Assembly (NCBI GenBank): GCA_958299035.1
Contig: CATQJL010000223.1
Location: 73,205,006 to 73,269,005, forward strand
Direction of reading: 5' to 3'
Origin: Cylicocyclus nassatus
Taxonomy: Eukaryota > Nematoda > Chromadorea > Rhabditida > Strongylidae
DNA: 64,000 nt
Shown: positions 56,264 to 64,000 of the stretch, piece by piece
Numbering within the stretch: position 1 is the stretch's first letter
Layout of the letters: each line of letters starts with the position of its first letter
Notes under the pieces: model-generated
Told to the model about the DNA's origin: nothing
The model's input: the letters and a program-made list of their open reading frames with translations, nothing else
The model's database searches: none
Made by a program: the position numbers and the translations under genes

Positions 56264-56296
56264 CTTGACTAGCGACCCTAAGGGCCGCTAGTCAAG
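56264..56296. repeat. 11-bp perfect hairpin
   Basis: CTTGACTAGCG, loop of 11 nt (itself ACCCTAAGGGC), CGCTAGTCAAG. Isolated; no following T run in either direction that would suggest an RNA terminator. Confidence 0.6.
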
Positions 56297-56639
56297 TGGG
56301 TTGGGGCAATACAATTTAGCCGTATGGTTGTCAACGCAATTACACCTACGTTTTATACCTTTCAGATGTGGGCAACACGAAACTAATTAATCAATGACTT
56401 TTGACTCTCCTCTAAATATAAGGATCCTCACTGTTGATAGTTGATATCTTTTGAGTCCCTTCTAAAAATTTTCTTTGGGCCAAATTTTCCACCAACCTTC
56501 ACTGAGAGTCACTAAGCAGTCGATTCTCAGAACAACGATGTAGTCTACAATAACTCAGTTAAACTCAAAACATACTTTAGTTCCCGAAAAATTTCGGCAG
56601 CGAAAACAAGCATTGTTCTCATGCCTGCGTGTCGCTTAC

Positions 56640-58520
56640 AGACCACTTTTTTGAATAAACCCTGCGCGTACCGCCTACAGAGCGACATAGGTAAGAGCTG
56701 CCCTACGATTGTCCAGAACGGTATTTCAAGAGAAAAAGCTTTCTTACGGGCCTTCTACAGAGTTGTAACCTGAGAAAGTACTGTCCTCTGAACATAAATG
56801 AGATTATATTCTGGGATAAATTTGCCACGCCCCCTACACACTGATACTGCGAGGAGGCCGTATGGGCTGCTTACAGACGAAAGAAACTGCCCGCGAACTG
56901 TGATCAGTCATTAGTAGGAAATGCCCTATGGGCCGCTTACAGATCCTTACTTTGAGGAGTAACTGCCTTGTGGGCTGCTTACAAACCGATATTTTTCAAA
57001 AAAAGCTGCACATAAAAAGAAGCCTATGAGCCGCTTGCGGTCCTCCACTTCGAGAAGAGGTTGCCCTATGGGCCGCGCACAGACCGATATTTTAATCAGG
57101 AATTGCTCTTCAAATTTTCAAACCAACCTTCAAAAAATGCCCGAAGAGCCGCTTGGACTACTTTTTCAAGAAATAACCGCCCTATATATACCACAAGCTA
57201 ATATTTTGAGAACAGGAGAAGCTATGAGACTGCTTAAGACACATCTTTACGTCCTAACCAATGTATCAAAAAATAACAGCCCTACGCGCCACTGTAGACC
57301 GGTAACTATAGGAATAACATGCCCTGTGGGCCACTGACAGACCAATGTGTTAAGAAGTTACTCACAATCACTATAGGCCGATGTTTATAAAAAAAATAAT
57401 TGCCCTATAAGAAGCTTATGGACCGATTCAGAAAGTACACAAACCCCTCCCCTGACCCCCAACAAACCCATACTTGAGAAAAAACTGCGCTAAGGCCGCC
57501 CTACAGACCGATATTCTGAGAAAAAGCTACCTTACAACCATTCTCCCCCCCCCCCTCCTCCCTCCTTCCCCCATAGACCAATAATTATGAGAAGGCGCTG
57601 CCCTATAGGAATCAGCCCGATATCCTAAAGTATTCTATTACCCTTACAAACTGTACTGCCGTACAAAGCGCTCACATATGTTCTGCATGGAGCCAAAGAC
57701 CGAAGTTTTGACGAAAAAAATGGAGCTACCAGCTACTTGGATACCTACACAACGGTATTTCGAGGAAGTGCCTTTGAAATCCATACGAATCGATATTCTG
57801 TGATAAAACTGCTTTACGGGCATCTTACAGACCAAAATTTCAATTAAGAAATGCTTTATGAGATTCTACAGACCGATATTTGAAGCGAAAAAACTGCGCT
57901 ATGGGCCTGGAAGGAGCCGCCCCATGGGGGAAGGGGGGGGGGAGGGGTGGTTACAAACCGATATTTTGTGAAAAATTGCCCATGGATCTCTTGCAGGCCA
58001 TTATCTTGGTAAGGAACTGCCCTATGCGCCGCTTACAGACCGGTATACTAAAAAAACATATCTTGAAAAAAAATGCCTCAAGAGCCGCTCATAGATCGAT
58101 ATCTAAGAAAGAACCGCTCTGCGAGTCCCTTATAAACAAGTATTTGTGATTTCCCAGTATCCAAACAAAAAAATAATTATGAACCGCTTACGATATTTAC
58201 GTTCATGCAGACCGACTATTTTAGGAAATGCTCTGGCCGCTTTTAGATCAGCATCTGAGAAATAATTTTGCCATATGCGAAGCTTATGGAACGATAATTG
58301 AATGATTTGTGGAAAAAACCCGCTATGTGAAGCTTACAGATCAATACGATTAACAGAACTGCCTTACGAGCCCCTACAAATCAAGAAAGTGTTCTATAAA
58401 CAACTACATTTATTGAAAGATTTACCCAATGGACAGCTAATAGACCGGAGTTGTAAGAGATGATTGCCCTATGAGCCTTAGAGACTTATAAAAATCGCTC
58501 TACGGGCCGTTTACCAACTT
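56640..58520 (+). repeat. Degenerate minisatellite of ~45-60-bp units
   Basis: The unit is approximately AACTGCCCTATGGGCCGCTT followed by ACAGACCGATATTTTGAGAAAA. Clear copies start near 56845, 56925, 56958, 57060, 57310, 57480, 57590, 57825, 57890, 58010, 58440 and 58490, with many worse ones between, about 30-40 in all. Two poly-C/poly-G runs are embedded. The frames at 57026-57337 and 57880-58149 are by-products; their lack of a shared frame argues against a repeat protein. Confidence 0.8.
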
Positions 58521-59164
58521 TTATCTCGAGAAGAACAAAGAACTGTCCTCATCAGTCCTCACCAATTATGAGCAACCATGAACTTTAACGAATTACGGGC
58601 TGTCAAGAACTTTAGCAGGAAGATGAGAGTGTGAACAGTTGACGCGTAAACGTTGAGAAACTACTACATCATGTTTACGCAAGACATCAGTTCCCAATTC
58701 ATACATCCGAGTACAAATTTGCGAAAGAGGGAGGGGGGGGGGATACTGTTAGCAACCTTACGAGAGTGTCGGCACCTCCCCACACTACAGCCTTTTTGCA
58801 CTTAGTAGCCGCACCCTTTCGAAAACATTCGCCGAGGAGGGACGATGCTTACCTCTTCGAAAACACGCTAGCCTTGTTGACCAATTTGTACCCTCCGCAC
58901 CCTCGGCAATCACTCGCCTCATTCCGCAACTTGTCAACATGTAAGTGCAAAACCTTGCCACTCTTTATTATAGAATGATAACATGAATAAATCTGCTAGA
59001 GTCTTAAAAATACCCTGTATCTATATACTAACAAAGGAGTGGTCAGAAATCGAAGTAGCTAATCCAAACAAGCTGCATACCATTAGATGCAGCATAAAAC
59101 GCTGACATCGAATCTGTCTTATTTATCTGGTTAGCGCTTACATTGGCGAAGTTATAAGCCGCTA

Positions 59165-59440
59165 AAGTCAATATTATGCTAAGAAATCGTGGATGCAAGG
59201 CGCAAATTTGGCAGTGCAGAGATATGTTCTCCTTGAAGCTAGGCCAAAACATGCACCTAGGTTACATTATATGGAGCCTGGTGGTGAGCTGAAAGTGCAA
59301 TAATGTGCTCAGTTTCATAATTTTTATGTACGATTTTTTTGCAATAAAATTGCTTAAAACTTCGTCCACAAAGACGCTTAGCAGATATGAAATACAGATT
59401 CGCAATCAGCGTTAAATGCTGCATTGAATAGTATGCGGCT
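59165..59440 (-). repeat. Right arm of the inverted repeat around the minisatellite
   Basis: Mirrors 55865-56112: TGCTAAGAAATCGTGGATGC, GCGCAAATTTGG, GGCCAAAACATGCACC, TTTATGTACGATTTTTTTGC AATAAAATTGCT. The arms are roughly 75-80% alike. Confidence 0.65.
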
Positions 59441-59681
59441 TGCTTGAAATGGCCACTTCGACTTCTAATCATTCTCTTGTGAGTTACTTTCTTTCTGAGA
59501 GTCATTGGGGAAACCTCTATAATTATGTTAATGGCGTAAATCGAATTAGAGATTATAGTCAAATAGTGCAATTGGATTCAGCGACAGTGATTCACTTGAT
59601 AAGAAGTTTTCCAGCTTTTTTAAAGTCTTTTATGAAGTAAATTTGTCTATCTTTGGCCTCCTTAAAGTTTCTATTATAACA

Positions 59682-60673
59682 CTACTGTGGCGCGGATGCG
59701 GTGCAGGAGGAACCAAAGGCCTGCCGCCTGTAGCCATGGGAGATAATTAAGAGTGCGAGCGCTGTGGACAAGATTTTAGCAACGATCCAGGAGAACTTAG
59801 CGAGAACATCCATTAGAAACAAACTCTTATAACTCTTCTTGGAATTAACTTTCAAGGATACAAGGGACAGATTTGGAATCAGTATCGAAATGCGCATTTT
59901 TCTAATCCGCCTACCGGATAGGTAAACTACTCTGTTCACTCTCGAGATCTATTTTTACCAAAAACTGAACCTTCAAAATTCACAGCTAAAAGCTGAAGAT
60001 TCAAGTTCAATGCTGTGTGGAAGATTTTGAGTGAACTTTTTGGTGAAATATATGGATTGGAAGTTGAAAGTAGGGAGTGCTAATGGTGATAAACTTTTTC
60101 AATCGTGTACAACCTCGAGGGGGTTACCGACATAGTACAAATGGCAAATTCTTTGAAATCTCTAGTGTAAAAATTTAAAATTAAAATAGGTTTGAAGTTA
60201 TGAGACAAACTGCATATTGCATATTGACTCAAGCCTCTAGGTGTGTTCTTATGACATTTTGATCGCTTTGGCACATTTACCAAAAGGCAAAATATTCCTT
60301 TATTTCAAAGAAAAAGAATGAATTTCGAATAAAAATCCCGATCTTCAACAATCTATAACTTCATTCGTTTGAACAAAGAGTTCCCACAATAAAATTGACT
60401 TTTCTAACCACTACAATTCCAGATTTTCACTTATATACTTTTACTCCCAGTAAATGCGCCTTCCAATTTGCATTTAAAATCTGTTTTTCAAATTTTTTAA
60501 GTCACCTCCAGGCAAAGTTACGAAAATTTGTTCCTAAACGATATCCTTGCCAAGTTTTCTTAAATCCTCGCCAAAATATTCTCCACAGCTCTCGCGCTCT
60601 TAATTATCTCCTGCGGATACAGGCGACAACCCTTTGGTTCCTCCTGCACCACCCCCCTGTGGCGCTACAGTAG
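59682..60673. mobile_element. Fold-back MITE with ~130-bp arms
   Basis: Left CTACTGTGGCGC, GTGCAGGAGGAACCAAAGG, GAGATAATTAAGAG; right CTCTTAATTATCTCC, CCTTTGGTTCCTCCTGCAC, GCGCTACAGTAG. Inner parts (GATTTTAGCAACGATCC / ATTCTCCACAGC) are weakly mirrored. No transposase; frames of 85 and 92 codons lie in the arms. Confidence 0.8.
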
Positions 60674-60824
60674 AGCCAGAGTAGTCAGTTATTCAGTTTG
60701 TATCACTTGCTGAAACACCCGGTTTTGCTCGGTCTCGAAACATAACGTAAAGATTCACCTTCTTTCTCTTTTCTACAAACATATCTTTGTCCGTGACCAC
60801 TCTATGGCAGCTTACTATCCGTCA

Positions 60825-61230
60825 CTCCCCCCCCCCCCTCCCCCGAGATTGACGGAATCGATAAAAGAAATCGACAACTCTATCTAACATTGTTTTCGTA
60901 TTTAGCATGCTCACTTACCCTCTCTACCATCTCCCAACCCCTTACCTCAAACTTTGCAAAAAAACTATAAAACCGATAGGTGTGAAAGATATTTTCAAGA
61001 GCGATCATAACGTACAGATCAGCGTGCTAAGTTGCCCCCATGTCTCACCTTCCAAACCATGGCACAAAGTCGGCAAAAAATCGATAAAAATAATGGATGT
61101 ATCTAAAACGTTTGTTACATTCTTACAGCATACCAGTTATCTTTTGTGCATGCTCTTAGCACCGATGCTCAAGGTTTGCGCAAAATCGATAAATTCAATA
61201 TTGATCGATAGCAAAGGCACATTACAGGCA
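60825..61230 (-). mobile_element. Diverged Helitron inner fragment
   Basis: Poly-C, then GGAATCGATAAAAG, GCATGCTCACTTACC, CAAACTTTGCAAAAA, GTGCTAAGTTGCCCCC, GGCAAAAAATCGATAAAA and TTGATCGATAGCAAAGG repeat the order of the right half of the palindrome at 20830-21180. No terminus is preserved. Confidence 0.45.
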
Positions 61231-61299
61231 CATTACGTCTATAATAAGGATAAAGGATTCGGCCTTCAATACCCTCTGAGGGCATGCGCCGAACGCACA

Positions 61300-61460
61300 C
61301 ACTAACTTCATAGTCGAAGAGGCAGTTGTAGCGTGCAGGCCTATTACAGTGACTTGCGGGGGCCAGCCGTTTCCAAGTCAGTGCATTTATCCTCCCAGAT
61401 TACTCTGGTACCAATTTACCGGCCCCGGAGGGTAGAGGGCTTGGTTTGCCCAGGGGCATT
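61300..61460. other. GC-rich segment of unknown nature
   Basis: CCTCCCAGATTACTCTGGTA, ACCGGCCCCGGAGGGTAGAG and GGGCTTGGTTTGCCC stand out by base composition from both sides. I could not assign ends or a fold. The phrase ATTACGTCTATAAT occurs on both sides (61225-61240, 61457-61470), so it may be an insert. Confidence 0.35.
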
Positions 61461-61689
61461 ACGTCTATAATGTGAGATTTATATTGGATTTAGGATCTAT
61501 TCAAAAATGAAATTTTTTTGTACATTCGTAAATACACAATGACGTGCACACAGACGCACTACAAACAAGACAGTCAGCTTTATCCATATGTAGAAAATCT
61601 ATAGTCAAAGGAAACCAGCTCCATAATATGGTGAATCCAATGGCTTGAGACTTAAGACAAGTGAGTTAACAATCATAGTAATCGAGCAG

Positions 61690-62100
61690 CTCACATAGTG
61701 TGCACAAGTTTTATCCTGTATATTCAAATCTAACTTTTCAAGGGAATAACCTTGTCATATGATTTATCGCAATTTCACGGCCGAGAAAAATTGTTGAAAA
61801 ATCGTCACAAGTGTGCGGGTAACCGTCATTGCGATGAATCACCGCGTCGATGCATATGTTTCGATTAGTTTGGCTTCTGAATGAAAGGCTCGCTTCGCTT
61901 TCTGTCTTTGCTGTTGCTAAAGACGATTGACTGCATTGTCACTTCGCAGTTTTGCTACAATTTGCCAAGTCTGATAGCAACAGCCTTTGACACTATAGAT
62001 AGAAATTGTTCCATTTGCATTTGTGAGCTGTAATTATAGTTCACAAACCTTTTGACTTTTTCTCTTTACAGTCTCTCAGCAGAGGGGTACACATATGGGG
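61690..62100. other. Fragment of copy D of the duplicated region
   Basis: 61790-62030 resembles 17040-17260 in copy A (GATGAATC, CGCG, TTTCGATTAGTT.GGCTTCTG, TTTGCTACAAT). The homologous 52910-52990 in C is shorter. The counterpart of the mini-exon module, if any, lies beyond the fold-back element or outside the window. Confidence 0.4.
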
Positions 62101-62523
62101 GTGCTCCAGAAAATGTGCACACTGTTTGATCGCTAATATCTGTCTTGCTTTGAGGACTTTCGCCGAACTTTAGGTACCATTTTACAGAGCTGGCTTCAAC
62201 TTAGATTTGAAGTATGTAGCAAATCATCTGTCCCTTTTTGTTAACGTAGAACTTTTAGCATACAAAATTATCGTTTGATAAGTCGTCTGACAAAATTTTA
62301 TTTCAAAAAATCCAGAACATTGTGTAGCAGAGTCAATTCGTGCTGACCCACACACCACTTTGTAAGAACTTTCTGAGCTTTTTAGTGGCTCGCAGTTCCG
62401 AAGAATATTTCAAAGACGGTACTTACGGTGTACCTGGAAAACTTATGAACTTCAAGTAACGTGCAAACTTCATATATGAATTCAGGAACTCCGAGTAGCC
62501 TGTCAGTTTTTGGCTTTTCTGTG

Positions 62524-63601
62524 GCCGTATTCATCAACGAACCCTGAGGGTTAAGCTTACCCTCCAGGGTTAGTTTAACCCTCAGGGTTCATTGGCCGTA
62601 TTCATCAACCATAGGCTAGGGTTTACCACGGAACGCGATCTACCCGTATCGATCAACGAACCTGTGGCCGTAATCATCAACGAACCATATGGTTGATGAA
62701 TACGGCCAATGAACCCTGAGGGTTAAACTAACCCTGGAGGGTTAAGGCGTCAGTTATGCGTGCGCTGTGCGAACTCACATCACAGAATGCCTAAGTACGC
62801 TAAATTTACTTTATACTTCTATTCCTTCACTGTTATAGTAGTATAATCAACGAATAAGCTTCTAGCACTAGTTTTTAAAATACATCTCTAGCATATTTGT
62901 GCAGCATCCACTCTTACAGCGTGAGTTTATTTCCATGTGTGCATTGTGCCGTGTAAGTTCTTTTGCGTAATTCGTTTTATACCGGGCTTATGCTACTTTT
63001 TTAGTTGTCAGTGCGTGTTATCATAAAGGGGTTCTTCAGTTTTGGCACTTGTCAGAGTGGAATGCGCAACCATTTTTCCTCGTTGCATTCATTTGTCACC
63101 AAGCTAGGATTTTTTTTTCTTGCGAAGTCAGTGTTTCATGTATGAGCGGCTCCATAACCTTGGCGAGGCGGAGCTGCGCTAGCGTGCCTTGCGTTGCGGT
63201 TGCCCTGTGCTAAGGCATACCTGATCCATCGATCTTTGGTGAAGATCACGACTCCGCCTCGCCAAAGTTGGGGAGTCGACAATACTTCGAATTTGAACAC
63301 GAAACGAAGTTGAAACTAGATACTATAACAACTATACTAAGTACTACAACACTCGTTAATCGTTTTCTATAAAACTACATGCGAGTAAAAGTTTGTAATA
63401 AGTGCTAGGGTAGAGTTAACCTTGCTCTGAGCTAGGGTTAAATTAACCCTGATGAATCACGTAAGTTTAACCTTCCAGGGTTAGTTTAACCCTCACGGTT
63501 CGTTGATGAATACGGGTTAGTCGCTTTCGGGGTAAAATTAACCCTCAAGGTTAGATTTAACCCTCAGGGTTAAGCCTACCCTGTGTTTCATGAATACGGG
63601 T
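62524..63601. mobile_element. GGCCGTATTCATCAACG element with nested palindromes
   Basis: Left GGCCGTATTCATCAACGAAC, right TTCATGAATACGGGTCC, with subterminal AACCCTGAGGGTTAAxC repeats on both sides. A second GGCCGTATTCATCAACCATA / TATGGTTGATGAATACGGCC pair (62593-62707) sits in the left part, flanked by further mirrored AACCCTGAGGGTTAAACTAA. Such ends remind of PIF/ISL2EU-type MITEs, but I cannot confirm the superfamily or the target duplication. Confidence 0.6.
63158..63267. repeat. GC-rich hairpin, 14-bp stem, ~110 nt
   Basis: CTTGGCGAGGCGGAG and CTCCGCCTCGCCAAAG enclose ~78 nt with further internal pairing (TTGCGTTGCGGTTGC). It is much more GC-rich than its surroundings. It may be the centre of the host fold-back element or a structured RNA. 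Confidence 0.55.
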
Positions 63602-64000
63602 CCAGCTTTACAGAACTTTACTGGTCCCTAAAGTTTGCCGAAAGACATCGAAACAAGAGAGTTATTATTGACTGAGCGTTTTTTAGAACAAGCTTTATAT
63701 TATCTATTACGTAATCACAATGCAGTGAAGGAGATAGGAGGGCGTGCATGCCAAATACAAGCATCAATTTCTGCTCTTTTTTTCCATATTAATTTCTTTC
63801 ATGTCTTAGTAACCCAATATTGCCGTCACGTTAGTTCAGGTCTGATCAGTTTGCTTCTCTTTTCAATCAATATAGCTTGTTGACTTGCTTCTAATTAAAT
63901 TATAAAAAGTGAAACTATTTGTTATTTTTTCGGAGTCATTGGACTCTCCCCGGAATCATTTGGGCAAGGTTGATCAATATTACTTCACCAACCGAGCCCC

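Larger units (their letters stand above)
62156..63646. mobile_element. Fold-back element, second member of the 19087 family, with insert
   Basis: Left CTTTCGCCGAACTTTAGGTA CCATTTTACAGAGCTGG and right CCAGCTTTACAGAACTTTAC..CCCTAAAGTTTGCCGAAAG are inverted. Left arm also matches 19087-19131. The inside is occupied by the GGCCGTATTCATCA element. Confidence 0.6.

Noticed and set aside
56640..58520. Resemblance to a CRISPR-like array
   Set aside because: Units are contiguous and degenerate with no constant-length spacers, and the DNA is eukaryotic.

Overview
The window looks like animal nuclear DNA, most probably from a nematode. The GC content is moderate to low. Putative introns are very short (33, 58 and about 75-110 nt). 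Splice acceptors have the TTTCAG form, one of them directly before a start codon as in SL trans-splicing. Palindromic TA- and TTAA-target MITEs are abundant, and there are about sixteen runs of 10 or more G or C. The nematode assignment is inference; no rRNA, intact tRNA, SL RNA or well-known gene is present to settle it. No bacterial features (operons, Shine-Dalgarno sites, CRISPR) are present.

Layout. 0-10.5 kb: mostly non-repetitive sequence with a mariner transposase remnant, a SINE-like pair of tRNA heads, several MITEs and the best ordinary gene of the window, a six-exon minus-strand gene (9772-7679) whose exon phases all agree but whose product I do not recognise. A possible small plus-strand gene (10007-10469) lies next to it. 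10.9-19.6 kb: four long-TIR or fold-back elements, one with a hAT MITE nested inside and bounded by a perfect 8-bp target duplication, set in the first copy (A) of a duplicated region. 19.7-24.3 kb: a duplicated ~200-bp flank enclosing a non-autonomous Helitron (itself carrying a hAT MITE) and a 5'-truncated CR1/Jockey-type LINE with endonuclease and reverse transcriptase broken by frameshifts. 25-46 kb: copy B of the duplicated region, containing a zinc-knuckle gene and invaded by a fold-back element, two mariner-like MITEs, a 7.07-kb LTR element with identical 217-bp LTRs, and a Penelope-like element that carries a hAT MITE. 46-55 kb: copy C, with the second zinc-knuckle gene and few insertions. 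55-64 kb: a ~1.9-kb degenerate minisatellite between inverted repeats, more fold-back elements and a fragment of copy D.

The most interesting layer is the duplicated region. Two paralogous two-exon genes (26650-27328 and 49630-50277; 206 and 204 aa) have identical 153-nt first exons in length, the same intron position and phase, a conserved start, three Gag-like CCHC/CCHH-type knuckles and conserved 3' flanks with AATAAA signals. Both were missed as whole genes by simple ORF reading. Upstream and between them lies a separate conserved module, seen six times, with a TATA-like block, a tiny intron and an ~88-100-nt exon ending in GGTAAG. Because copy C is nearly insertion-free it acts as an empty-site reference for at least three insertions in copy B.
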